Shown: positions 17,995-26,479 of the stretch, one piece after another
Layout: each line of letters opens with the position of its first letter
Position numbering within the stretch: the first letter of the stretch is position 1
Assembly (NCBI GenBank): GCA_022616415.1
Contig: JAKEEU010000213.1
Location: forward strand, 1-64,000
Reading direction: 5' to 3'
Length of the DNA stretch: 64,000 nt
Source of the DNA: Candidatus Zhuqueibacterota bacterium
GTDB lineage: Bacteria > Zhuqueibacterota > Zhuqueibacteria > Zhuqueibacterales > Zhuqueibacteraceae
Program-made: the position numbers and the translations under genes
Notes under the pieces: model-generated
Told to the model about the DNA's origin: nothing
What the model saw: only the letters and a program-made list of their open reading frames with translations
Database searches by the model: none

Positions 17995-19401
17995 ATGACT
18001 CGAATTGCAACATTGCCTGAAGATGAGAGACTACCCCATTTGCAATTGGCGACGAATCTCTCAGCCATGCAAGAGGCGTTTCAAAGCCGGCTGCCGGAAT
18101 TTGCGGAAGGCCGCTGGAAGATCGATGAAGTCGATATCGAAAGATTTGATTATAAGCCCGGACGAAAGTGCAGTATTTGTTATGAGCTGAGCTTGCATGA
18201 TGTGGCGCAGGGCGCCGGCGCCTCGCAGCTTCTTCTCGGCGTCATGGCGCCCAACGGTGAAGCCGAAGCGAGTTTTGCCAAGGCGAAGCGGGAGGCGAAT
18301 TTTCCGCCGGTGTTCGGGCCGGCCGCGTATTTCCTGCCGGACTTGAACATGGTGCTTTGGGGATTCCCCAATGATCCCGCGATCAAGCGCCTGCCGGCTT
18401 TGATCGATAAAACCCGCTTTCGCGCGCTCATCGAAAAATATTGGGAGCGCCTGCGGATTGGTCCTGAAATCACGCTGCGCGACGTTGCCACGAACATGGT
18501 GAAATATGTCCCGCAGCATCGTTGCACGTTTCGGCACGTGCTGGAGCTGCAAAAATCCCGCGAGCGGGACAGCAGCGCCGGCGAAGTCGTGGTGTACAGC
18601 AAGATTCATGATGACAAAACCGACGGCGAGCCGTTTTTCAAAATCGTCCAAAGTGTCCGGAATACGCCCGTGTGCCAGTCCGGCGCGCTGCTCGTTCCCG
18701 AGCCGCTCTTTTTTGATCATGAGATCAATGCCGGGTTTCAGCGCGGCTTGCATGGGCAAAATTTGGATTTGCAATTGAATAAAATCGATCTGGACGAGGC
18801 CGCGGCCAAGATCGGCGCCGTTCTCGCCGAGCTGCATCAATGTTCTTTGGAAGGCTTGGAAGATCGTCCGCTGGATGACGAATTGCTCAAGTTCGCCAAA
18901 GTCAAAAAAATCCTGGCGGCCCGGGATTCGGCTTACAACCCGAAGCTGGATTTTATTGATGGCGAGTTGCGCAAAAGATTTTCAAGTCTTGCCACCCTCA
19001 GCCCGGCCCCGATTCACGGCGCTTTCCGTTTGACGCAATTGCTGTTGGTGGAAGGCAAGCTTGCCCTCGTTGACCTTGACGGCTTTGTGATGGGAAATCC
19101 GATTTCGGATGTCGGGAGTTTTCTCGCGCATCTGCTCTATCTGCCGCTGAAAGGATTGATCACGCAAGCCCAAGCGCGCTCGGCGGTGCGGCGATTTTGT
19201 CAAGCTTATCGCGAAAAAGCATATCAAGGCTTGCCCGGCGAAGTTTTGGAATGGTATATCGCCGTCTATTTGGCCGGCCGCGAAGCCGGAAAATGTTTGG
19301 ATAAAGCCAACAAAGTTTCAAAACGTGATTACGAAAGCATGATTGACATTTTGTTGGATATGGCGATCGCGATTCTATCCGGCAAAATGCGGCTCGATTG
19401 A
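17995..19401 (+). CDS. APH-fold protein lacking catalytic Asp (HGA), probable pseudokinase
   Basis: 468 aa from MTRIATLPEDERLPHL. It has the same plan as 16529: N-terminal FDYKPGRKCSICYEL, central LNMVLWGFPNDPAIKRLP, then MVKYVPQHRCTFRHVLEL and a C-terminal lobe with PIHGAFRLTQLLL and LVDLDGFVMGNPISDVGSFLAHL. The catalytic HGD is HGA and the metal motif DFD is DLD. An in-frame palindrome (TCCCGCGAGCGGGA at 18556) encodes KSRERDSS in a variable loop. Part of a tandem array of three such paralogues downstream of the ABC pair. Confidence 0.72.
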   Translation: MTRIATLPEDERLPHLQLATNLSAMQEAFQSRLPEFAEGRWKIDEVDIERFDYKPGRKCSICYELSLHDVAQGAGASQLLLGVMAPNGEAEASFAKAKREANFPPVFGPAAYFLPDLNMVLWGFPNDPAIKRLPALIDKTRFRALIEKYWERLRIGPEITLRDVATNMVKYVPQHRCTFRHVLELQKSRERDSSAGEVVVYSKIHDDKTDGEPFFKIVQSVRNTPVCQSGALLVPEPLFFDHEINAGFQRGLHGQNLDLQLNKIDLDEAAAKIGAVLAELHQCSLEGLEDRPLDDELLKFAKVKKILAARDSAYNPKLDFIDGELRKRFSSLATLSPAPIHGAFRLTQLLLVEGKLALVDLDGFVMGNPISDVGSFLAHLLYLPLKGLITQAQARSAVRRFCQAYREKAYQGLPGEVLEWYIAVYLAGREAGKCLDKANKVSKRDYESMIDILLDMAIAILSGKMRLD

Positions 19402-19503
19402 AGGCGCCGTCCGGCAAAATTAAAAGGAAAAGTCATATTGACTATCAAGGCGTTCGGCGCCTCATGAGATCAGGAGGTCATTCGAACGAAGTGAGGAATC
19501 TTT

Positions 19504-20931
19504 ATGTTATTCATCTTCAACGACCCGATGCTTCCGCATCGCGATACCGCGTTGGATGCGCATGCTATGGCGAACCAATTCGCCCGGCATTTGTCCGCCG
19601 TCTGTCCCAGCCTGGAATGGGAAGTGGTGCGTTGCGCCATTGAAAAAGTTTACTACCGGCAAGGCCACCATTGCGGGGTGCTTTATCGTGTGACGCTGCG
19701 CCACCCTGCGGGCTCGGAAGCTGATGAGTGGTTTTTTGGGCGCTTGTGTCCCGAGGGCAGGGGCTTTAATCAGCTCGAACGTGCGGTCAGCGCGGCCAAA
19801 CATTTTTACGTGGCGCATGATTTTTTGCGGTATCTGCCTCCCATTTCCTTCTGGCCCGATTTGAACATGATTGTTTGGGTTTTCCCGCAAGACCCCAAAA
19901 TAGCGGCTTTGCCGTATTTGGTTGATCCGGGTTTTGTCCGGCAACAGATCAAAACCAACCTGTCCCACTTGCGGGAGGCGCTCGGAAACGGGATAGATGG
20001 CGGATCGGAAGCCTGGTGGCATTGCACCGAAATACGTTATGATCGGGTCAAATATATGCCGGGCAAACGTTGTGTTTTGCGATTCCACATCAATATGGCA
20101 GGGCCTGCGGGCGAATCCCGGCAAGTAAACTTTTACAGCAAGAGCTATAATGATGCCTGGAGCCGCTACCACTTTGATATGTTAAAATCAGTTTATGAGC
20201 AATTGGCAGCTCGGGCGCCGATAGTCAACATTCCCAAACCGCTGCTGCATCTGGATGGCTTTAACACCTTTTGGCAGGAAGAATGGCCGGGGCAACCGCT
20301 GATCGAGGTGATGGAAGAGCAGAATTGGGAAGAGTTATTTCCGCGAATTGCCGAGGTCGTAGCGGCTATGCACCGCAGCCGGAGCAACGGCTTTCGTCCC
20401 GGTCCCGATCCGGACGAGGTCATGAATACGGCGGAAGAAGACGGGACGAAGTTTGCCTATATGCTGCCACAATATCAACGGTCCATCATGCCGGCGCTCG
20501 AGCGGTTGCGGAAGGAGAAGAGCGCCCTCGAGCTGCAGAATATCCCGGCGGCGCCGATTCACGGCGCCTGTCGCGTCGAGCAAATGTTGATGCGCGGGGC
20601 CGAATTGGCGTTGGTGGACTTTGACGCCGTGGCGATGGGTGATCCGCATTACGACGTTGCCGAGTTCATCGCTTCTTTGCAGTATCTCGAATTAAGCCGG
20701 GGCCTCTCCCGGCAGCGCCTCGCCAGGGCAGCCAAATTGTTTTATGAGAGCTATGCCGCGCTCGTGCCCTGGTCTTGCGACCGCCGGCGGATAGGGTGGT
20801 ATGCGCGCGCCTTTTTGATCAGCAAGATGTTTTCATCCATAAAAAATCTTGACTTTCAGGCTTTGCAACGGCTCGAGGTAGACGGACAAGAAATTATGGG
20901 CGGCTGGCTTGAAAGTATTATGCAAAATTAG
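19504..20931 (+). CDS. APH-fold protein lacking catalytic Asp (HGA), probable pseudokinase
   Basis: 475 aa; GAGG lies shortly before ATG 19504. It repeats the plan of the two preceding genes: KVYYRQGHHCGVLYRVTL, LNMIVWVFPQDPKIAALP, RVKYMPGKRCVLRFHINM, PIHGACRVEQMLM and LVDFDAVAMGDPHYDVAEFIASL. HGD is replaced by HGA while DFD is kept. Last gene before a 15-bp inverted repeat, so probably the end of this transcription unit. Conservation of the fold with loss of the base across three tandem genes argues for a structural or ligand-binding role. Confidence 0.72.
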   Translation: MLFIFNDPMLPHRDTALDAHAMANQFARHLSAVCPSLEWEVVRCAIEKVYYRQGHHCGVLYRVTLRHPAGSEADEWFFGRLCPEGRGFNQLERAVSAAKHFYVAHDFLRYLPPISFWPDLNMIVWVFPQDPKIAALPYLVDPGFVRQQIKTNLSHLREALGNGIDGGSEAWWHCTEIRYDRVKYMPGKRCVLRFHINMAGPAGESRQVNFYSKSYNDAWSRYHFDMLKSVYEQLAARAPIVNIPKPLLHLDGFNTFWQEEWPGQPLIEVMEEQNWEELFPRIAEVVAAMHRSRSNGFRPGPDPDEVMNTAEEDGTKFAYMLPQYQRSIMPALERLRKEKSALELQNIPAAPIHGACRVEQMLMRGAELALVDFDAVAMGDPHYDVAEFIASLQYLELSRGLSRQRLARAAKLFYESYAALVPWSCDRRRIGWYARAFLISKMFSSIKNLDFQALQRLEVDGQEIMGGWLESIMQN

Positions 20932-20942
20932 CTGTTCAGATA

Positions 20943-21021
20943 ACCGTCCGGACGCTTCGTGATATGAGCAAACTCGTTGCACCAAACAACCGATATTTTC
21001 GCACAAAAGCGTCCGGACGGT
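20943..21021. repeat. Inverted repeat ACCGTCCGGACGCTT ... AAGCGTCCGGACGGT
   Basis: Perfect 15-bp arms about 49 bp apart between the last APH-fold gene and the phytase gene; each arm is itself partly palindromic (GTCCGGAC). It may act as a bidirectional structure at the end of the unit, or be another small repeat element. No T-run follows. Confidence 0.5.
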
Positions 21022-21075
21022 GAATTGTTGCGTGCAAAATTAACATAACAGTAACCAGCTTAGGAGGAGTTACTC

Positions 21076-22452
21076 ATGAAGCTCTGTCTGCTGAAACATT
21101 CTTTGACTGGCATGTTGTTGATGGCGCCGCATGTTTTTGCCCAAGGTGTGCCTCCGGTCATTGTGGTGAACCCGAAGATGTCCACCTCGGCGGTCGTCGA
21201 TGACGCCGATGACCCGGCGATTTGGATTCATCCAACTGATCCTTCGAAGAGCATCATAATCGGAACCGACAAAGGCGATTTCCCCAATGGCGGCCTTTTT
21301 GTTTGGAACATGGATGGCACCTTGCGCCAACGCCTTAACATCGACCATCCAAACAATGTTGAGGTCAGATACGGTATGCGACTGCAGGCCGGCCTCGTTG
21401 ACATTGCCGTCGTCAGCATGCGTAATGACGACGAGATCCGTGTCTTCAAGATCGATCCTGTTTCGCGCCAGCTCTCGGACATTACCACGGCCGGCGGCAT
21501 CCCGGTGTTTTCCGAGCCATATGGAATTTGTCTTTACAAACGCCCGGCGGATGGGGCGATGTTTGCGATTGTCAGCAATAATGTCAGCGGCAATAAGAAG
21601 CTCTGGCAATTGCTGCTTGAAGACGACGGTACCGGCAAGGTGCGAGGCACAAAAGTCCGTGAATTTGGCAATATCACCGATGTGGTCGAAGGCTTGGTTG
21701 CCGATGACGAGCTTGGCTATCTCTATGCTTCCGAAGAAACCGTCGGCGTTCACAAGTTTTATGCCGATCCGGCTCGCGGTGATACGAGGTTGGCCTTGTT
21801 CGCCACCGGGGACGGTTTTGCCCGCGATCGTGAAGGCATCGCGATATACAAATGCAATGATGGCACCGGTTATCTGCTTGTTTCGAACCAGGGTGATACC
21901 AGCGTCAAAGTTTATCCGCGTGAAGGCGCCCCCGGCAATCCCCATCAGCACAACCTGATTACGACCATCAAGACGAATGGTGCGGTGGAAACCGATGGCC
22001 TGGATGTGACCAGCGTGCCCATCTCGGCGGATTTTCCTCATGGCTTTCTGATCAGCCACAACTCGATTGGAAGGAATTTTCGGCTTTATGACTGGGAAGA
22101 TATTGCGCAAACCTATCTGAAGAAGTGCCTTGGCTCGGTCGGAGTTGACGACAAACCGGTGAACCTGCCAACCGGATTTTCACTGGAACAGAATTATCCC
22201 AATCCCTTCAACGCGTCGACGAACATTGGCTTTCAGATACCTCATGGCGGGCAGGTGATATTCACGATCTATAACCTCGTCGGCCAGGAAATTCGCCATT
22301 TTGCCGCAACGCAGCATCCTGCTGCGGGCAGATATTCGGTATGGTGGGATGGGCTCGACGACGGAGGCCGATCGGCGCCGACCGGAATCTATTTCTATCG
22401 CATGGGTTTCGACAAACACGTTGCAATACGCCGAATGGTATTGTTGCGATGA
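21076..22452 (+). CDS. Secreted beta-propeller phytase with C-terminal FlgD-Ig/Por-type sorting domain
   Basis: 458 aa with signal peptide (MKLCLLKHSLTGMLLMAPHVFAQG) and a strong Shine-Dalgarno site (GGAGGAG). The body matches 3-phytase/BPP: DDADDPAIWIHPTDPSKSIIIGTDKGDFPNGGLFVWNMDG, EPYGICLYK, VVEGLVADDELGYLYASEETVGVHKF, DREGIAIY and ETDGLDVTS; the acidic residues bind calcium in known phytases. The last 90 residues (SLEQNYPNPFNASTNIGFQIPHGGQ..., WDGLDDGGRSAPTGIYFYRM) are a FlgD-like sorting domain that directs proteins to the cell surface in FCB bacteria. It would release phosphate from inositol phosphates outside the cell. Its place amid kinase-like and glycan genes is notable. Confidence 0.88.
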   Translation: MKLCLLKHSLTGMLLMAPHVFAQGVPPVIVVNPKMSTSAVVDDADDPAIWIHPTDPSKSIIIGTDKGDFPNGGLFVWNMDGTLRQRLNIDHPNNVEVRYGMRLQAGLVDIAVVSMRNDDEIRVFKIDPVSRQLSDITTAGGIPVFSEPYGICLYKRPADGAMFAIVSNNVSGNKKLWQLLLEDDGTGKVRGTKVREFGNITDVVEGLVADDELGYLYASEETVGVHKFYADPARGDTRLALFATGDGFARDREGIAIYKCNDGTGYLLVSNQGDTSVKVYPREGAPGNPHQHNLITTIKTNGAVETDGLDVTSVPISADFPHGFLISHNSIGRNFRLYDWEDIAQTYLKKCLGSVGVDDKPVNLPTGFSLEQNYPNPFNASTNIGFQIPHGGQVIFTIYNLVGQEIRHFAATQHPAAGRYSVWWDGLDDGGRSAPTGIYFYRMGFDKHVAIRRMVLLR

Positions 22453-22461
22453 AAAGTAAAT

Positions 22462-22525
22462 CGTAAAACGTAATCCGTAAAACTTACGGATCACGTTTTA
22501 CGCATCACGCATAACGTTTTACGCC
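22462..22525. repeat. GTAAAACGTAAT palindromic intergenic repeat, copy 1
   Basis: CGTAAAACGTAATCCGTAAAAC faces ACGGATCACGTTTTACGCAT...ACGTTTTACGCC. A related copy is at 40037-40105, also directly before a start codon. Confidence 0.55.
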
Positions 22526-22534
22526 TTATTAACC

Positions 22535-23899
22535 ATGAACATCGCCTACATCAGCGCTGATTTTGGCGTGCCGATTTTTGGCTACAAGGGCGCCTCCGTC
22601 CATGTACGCGAGATGGTGGCCGCTCTCCGGCAAGCCGGCCATGCGGTTTGGGTGATATCGCCGGCGATCGAGGAAAGGGAGATGGAGAGACTGGGTGAGC
22701 GGGTGAAGGGGAGGGAGGGAGAGTGGGTGAAAGGGAGAATTTCTCCCCATCTCCCTCTCTCCCACTCCTCCTCTCTCCGCGTCTCCCATGCTATCAGAGA
22801 AGAGGCGCAGGTAGCTTTTTTCCCCGTGCATCCGTCGCAGGAACGGCACTGCCAGCTCTTCAAAGCGCTCGACGATCTTGACAAGTTTTTAGGCAAAAAG
22901 ACGCGTCTCGCGCCGGAGCTGCGCAATTTGTCTTACAACTTGGCGCTGTACGAGCGGGCGCGGGATTATCTCCTGCTGTGCAATGTGGATTTTATTTACG
23001 AGCGTTACTCGCTGTTCGGTTTTGCCGGCATCCGTCTGGCTCGCGAGCTCGAGGTGCCGCACATTTTGGAGGTGAATGCGCCGCTGGCGTACGAGCAGGA
23101 AAAAATGCGCGGGCTGGAGACGAAAGAGCTCGCGCGCGAGACGGAGCGCCGCATTTTTTGTGAAAGCGATCGGGTGATTGCCGTCTCCGGGCGTTTGCAG
23201 GAATATGCGGTTTCACGTGGCGTGCCGGAATCGCGGATTCACGTTCTGCCGAACGCCGTGGATCCGCAGCGCTTTGCCCCGCTTCGTCCCGCTGCGCAGC
23301 AGCGGGACAAAACGGTGCGGGCACAATATCAGCTCGAGGACAAACACGTCATCGGCTTTGTTGGCAGCCTCAAGCCCTGGCATGGAACCGAGACTTTGTT
23401 CGAGGCTTTCCGGCGGCTGCATGCGACCGCCGCGAACACTCATTTGCTGATCGTCGGCGACGGGCCAGGACGGGAGGAATTGGAAAAATATGCGCACACG
23501 CACGCCCTCGACGGCGCCGTCACCTTTACCGGAAATGTTTCTTACGACGACATTCCGCAATATCTTGCGGCCATGGATATTGCGGTGGCGCCCTACGTGG
23601 CCAACGAAAATTTTTACTATTCGCCGATCAAGATATTCGAATATATGGCCATGGGCAAGCCGGTGGTCGCCGGAAGCATCGGTCAGGTGGAAGAAGTGAT
23701 TGCGGACGGCGAAACCGGCTTGCTTTTTGAACCTGGAAACATCGGCCAGCTCGCGGCAGCGCTCGCGAAGCTCGTCGAAGATTCGCAGCTTTGCCGCCGC
23801 CTCGGTGAAAAAGCCAGAACGTGGGTTCTGCAAGAGCGAACCTGGGAAAATAATGCCCGGCGGGTTATTGCAATAGCCAATGAATTGATGGAAACATGA
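22535..23899 (+). CDS. GT4 glycosyltransferase with a translated repeat insertion
   Basis: 454 aa from MNIAYISADFGVPIFGYKGASVHVREMVAAL, typical of the GT4 N-terminal domain. The donor half reads IGFVGSLKPWHGTETLFEAF, LLIVGDGPGREELEKYA and SPIKIFEYMAMGKPVVAGSIGQVEEVIADGETGLLFEPG (E-x7-type region). Residues about 49-85 (EEREMERLGERVKGREGEWVKGRISPHLPLSHSS) are encoded by a purine-rich/pyrimidine-rich palindrome and have no place in the family, so an element has probably inserted in frame in a surface loop. A second palindrome (23286) encodes RPAAQQRDK. Stop overlaps the next start (ATGA). Confidence 0.85.
   Translation: MNIAYISADFGVPIFGYKGASVHVREMVAALRQAGHAVWVISPAIEEREMERLGERVKGREGEWVKGRISPHLPLSHSSSLRVSHAIREEAQVAFFPVHPSQERHCQLFKALDDLDKFLGKKTRLAPELRNLSYNLALYERARDYLLLCNVDFIYERYSLFGFAGIRLARELEVPHILEVNAPLAYEQEKMRGLETKELARETERRIFCESDRVIAVSGRLQEYAVSRGVPESRIHVLPNAVDPQRFAPLRPAAQQRDKTVRAQYQLEDKHVIGFVGSLKPWHGTETLFEAFRRLHATAANTHLLIVGDGPGREELEKYAHTHALDGAVTFTGNVSYDDIPQYLAAMDIAVAPYVANENFYYSPIKIFEYMAMGKPVVAGSIGQVEEVIADGETGLLFEPGNIGQLAAALAKLVEDSQLCRRLGEKARTWVLQERTWENNARRVIAIANELMET
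22679..22790. repeat. GGGTGAGCGGGTGAAGGGG / CCCATCTCCCTCTCTCCCACTCC palindromic insertion inside a gene
   Basis: A GA-rich arm (GGAGAGTGGGTGAAAGGGAGAA) is followed at once by its CT-rich mirror (TTCTCCCCATCTCCCTCTCTCCCACTC), inside the open frame of the GT4 gene. Base composition differs sharply from the surrounding coding sequence. Confidence 0.65.
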
Positions 23900-24369
23900 C
23901 CATTCTCTCAACTGAAAAAGTTTTGCAACAGCCACGCGCTTTGTTGTGGCGTATGGCCTCGCAGTTTGAGCAGGCGCCGCAATGGTTTGAGGGCGTGAAA
24001 AAAACCGAGAGCGTTTCCGGCCAGGTTGCCAATCTCGGCGGCGTATGGCGAGCGAACTTGGATTGGGGCGGCTTGCATCAAATTATCGATTTTGAGATCA
24101 CCGAATGGCTGGAAGGCGAACGCTTCGGGTTGCGGCCTCTCAATATGTCAATCGTCGAGGGCGACACCGAGCTTTATCAAATCGTTTTCAATTTCAAAGG
24201 ACTTGCTGAGGACCAGACGCAAGTCACCGTTCAATGCGACTATGAGCCGCGCCAACGGCTGGCGAAAATCAAAAACCTCTTGTTTCTGCGCCGCCGCTAT
24301 TTGCAGCGTTTGGAAGCGAGTCTTGCTGCGCTCGAACGCGTTGCGGGTGAACAAGCAGCGTCAAGCTGA
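23896..24369 (+). CDS. SRPBCC (START/polyketide-cyclase-like) domain protein
   Basis: 157 aa, starting in an ATGA overlap with the GT4 gene. The sequence has the helix-grip signature: N-terminal strand and helix (STEKVLQQPRALLWRMASQFEQAPQWFEGVKKTESVSG), then long strands (RANLDWGGLHQIIDFEITEWLEGERFGLRPL; LYQIVFNFKGLAEDQTQVTVQCDYEP) and a basic C-terminal helix. Such folds bind hydrophobic ligands such as lipids. Coupled to glycosyltransferases, it may hold a lipid-linked intermediate (inference). No export signal. Confidence 0.65.
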   Translation: MTILSTEKVLQQPRALLWRMASQFEQAPQWFEGVKKTESVSGQVANLGGVWRANLDWGGLHQIIDFEITEWLEGERFGLRPLNMSIVEGDTELYQIVFNFKGLAEDQTQVTVQCDYEPRQRLAKIKNLLFLRRRYLQRLEASLAALERVAGEQAASS

Positions 24370-24389
24370 TCAAATAAACAGAATTTAGC

Positions 24390-25574
24390 ATGAAATTAAA
24401 AACCTGCATTATCACGAACCAGTATCCACCACAAGTCGGCGGAGTCGGGCATTCGGCGCGCCGAGTTGCCAATATGTTGGCAATGCATGGGCTTTCGGTG
24501 CACGTTGTCGCTTTTCAGAAACACCCTGAGCCTTTGCCCTTTGACGAAAGTTTTTCGAGCACACGGGAAGGCGAAGTGTTGGTGCACCGGGTCAAAGTCT
24601 ATCATCCAAGCCGGAATAATAATAATAATGAAGCGCCACTTTCCGAAGCTGAAATTTTGACGCGTTATAACCGCGAGATGTTTCAAGCGCTCGAGTATTT
24701 TCAGCGGCGCCATCAATACGACGTGTTGCACGGCTTTTTTCTTTATCCGGCGGGTTTTATTGCCGGGCAGGTCGGACAACTGCATCGCGTTAGAACGATC
24801 ATTTCGATTCGCGGCAACGACATCGGCAAGTATGCTTTCGATCCGCTCCGCCTGCCGTTTATCCGCGCCGCGCTCGAGAATGCCGATTACGTGACTTCAG
24901 TCGCGGCCAACTTGCTTGAATTTGCCGACCGCGCCATCACGCCCATTTCCGGGCTGTCAAAAACGATTCTTAATTCCGTCGATCTCATGCGGCTGCAACC
25001 CCAATCCAGGCCCGCACTGAATCTGCGCGGAACGGTGGTCGGCACCGCCGGCTTGTTTCGGTATAAAAAGGGATTGCTCTATCTTTTCAAAGCGCTGGCA
25101 AGCATGAATGGCCGCCGGGATTACACCGTTTTGTTGGCCGGAGATTTTTTTAAAGAAGAAGACCGGCAGCCGCATTTGCAATACGTGAAAGATTGCGGCT
25201 TAAGCGATCGCACGATCATCGCCGAAAAGATACCTCCCGATCGCATGGCCGATTACCTCCAGCTCTTCGACATCCTGGTATTTCCCTCCCTGTTTTCCGA
25301 AGGCTGTCCGCTTTCCCTGCTTGAAGGGATGGCGATGCGAAAAGCGGTGATCGCCAGCCGCACCGGGGCGATTCCGGAAATTATTCGCGACCGCGAAAAT
25401 GGATTGCTGGTCAACCCGGGCTCGGCGGAGGAAATCGCCGGCGCCATTATGGAATTAATTGAAAATCCCGCATTGCGAAAACGCCTGGGCGAAAATGCCG
25501 TTCAAACGGCAAGTGCGATGACGCCCGCACGCGAGTTTCGTGAATGGATGGATGCTTACAAAGCGGTATTGTAA
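24390..25574 (+). CDS. GT4 glycosyltransferase
   Basis: 394 aa from MKLKTCIITNQYPPQVGGVGHSARRVANML (PPxxGGxGxxxR acceptor loop). The donor domain reads VGTAGLFRYKKGLLYLFKALASM, RTIIAEKIPPDRMADYLQLFDILVFPSLFSEGCPLSLLEGMAMRKAVIASRTGAIPEIIRDRENGLLVNPG, with the E-x7-E region intact. Last clear enzyme of the glycan cluster. It is followed after 17 nt by the sigma factor, so the two may share a transcript. Confidence 0.88.
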   Translation: MKLKTCIITNQYPPQVGGVGHSARRVANMLAMHGLSVHVVAFQKHPEPLPFDESFSSTREGEVLVHRVKVYHPSRNNNNNEAPLSEAEILTRYNREMFQALEYFQRRHQYDVLHGFFLYPAGFIAGQVGQLHRVRTIISIRGNDIGKYAFDPLRLPFIRAALENADYVTSVAANLLEFADRAITPISGLSKTILNSVDLMRLQPQSRPALNLRGTVVGTAGLFRYKKGLLYLFKALASMNGRRDYTVLLAGDFFKEEDRQPHLQYVKDCGLSDRTIIAEKIPPDRMADYLQLFDILVFPSLFSEGCPLSLLEGMAMRKAVIASRTGAIPEIIRDRENGLLVNPGSAEEIAGAIMELIENPALRKRLGENAVQTASAMTPAREFREWMDAYKAVL

Positions 25575-25591
25575 TAGGGAGAAAATGCTCA

Positions 25592-26479
25592 ATGCGCAAT
25601 CGAAGCGATTTACAATCAGTCCGGCGGTACTTGGACGCGATCAATGGCTACACGCCGCTTTCCGCAAAAGAGGAGATCAATCTGGCGCAGCGGATCCGCA
25701 AGGGCGATGCGCAAGCGCTTGAAAAGCTGGTCACGGCCAACCTGCGTTTCGTCGTGACCATTGCCAACAGATATCAAGGATTCGGCTTGCCGCTGCAAGA
25801 TCTCATCAGTGAAGGCAATCTCGGCTTGATCAAGGCGGCGCAGAAATTCGATCCCTCGCGCGGATTTAAATTCGTCTCTTATGCCGTTTGGTGGATACGG
25901 CAAGCCATCATGATGGCATTGGGAGAACACGGCCGGATCGTGCGCTTGCCCTTGAATCGCCTCAACACGATGAGAAAAATCGAGCGCACGGCCGACGCCT
26001 TGAAGCAATCATTGAAACGCGAGCCGAGCATTGAAGAGATTGCCCGGGATGCGGAAATAACGATGTCCGAGGCTTTGAATGCCCTCATGGCCTCCACCCA
26101 TGACGTTTCGCTTGATGCGCCATGCCGCGATGATGAAAACCTCAGCTTGCTCAACCTGCTTGAAAGCGACCAGCACGCCTCACCCGATGCCTCGCTGCTT
26201 GAAGAGTCGCAGCAGGACGAGATTGGCCGATTGATTTCCGCTTTGACGCCTCGCGAAGCCGAAGTTGTCGGCATGTATTTCGGGCTTGATGGCAACACGC
26301 CGCTCACGCTGGAACAGATCGGCGAGCGCTTGCAGTTGACCCGGGAACGGGTGCGCCAGATCAAGGAGCAAGCGCTGCGGCGTTTGCGCCGGCGGGCGTC
26401 CTGGGAAATGGTGCAAAAATATCGTAACCGTTCGCGAGATTATGAAAATGCGCAATTTTTCACTGCCGCGGAGGCTTAG
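25592..26479 (+). CDS. RNA polymerase sigma-70 family factor (group 2-like, RpoD/RpoS type)
   Basis: 295 aa from MRNRSDLQSVRRYLDAI; GGGAG lies about 9 nt upstream, and the track's longer start overlaps the glycosyltransferase. Region 1.2 (RRYLDAINGYTPLSAKEEINLAQRIRKGD), region 2 (LVTANLRFVVTIANRYQGFGLPLQDLISEGNLGLIKAAQKFDPSRGFKFVSYAVWWIRQAI), region 3 and region 4 (TLEQIGERLQLTRERVRQIKEQALRRLR) are complete. The long region 1.1 of a primary factor is absent, so an alternative factor is likely. It overlaps the histidine kinase gene by 38 bp, linking it to a two-component system. Confidence 0.9.
   Translation: MRNRSDLQSVRRYLDAINGYTPLSAKEEINLAQRIRKGDAQALEKLVTANLRFVVTIANRYQGFGLPLQDLISEGNLGLIKAAQKFDPSRGFKFVSYAVWWIRQAIMMALGEHGRIVRLPLNRLNTMRKIERTADALKQSLKREPSIEEIARDAEITMSEALNALMASTHDVSLDAPCRDDENLSLLNLLESDQHASPDASLLEESQQDEIGRLISALTPREAEVVGMYFGLDGNTPLTLEQIGERLQLTRERVRQIKEQALRRLRRRASWEMVQKYRNRSRDYENAQFFTAAEA

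Noticed and set aside
21070-22110. 346-aa minus-strand ORF opposite the phytase gene
   Set aside because: The phytase has a strong Shine-Dalgarno site, signal peptide and family motifs; the antisense frame has none.
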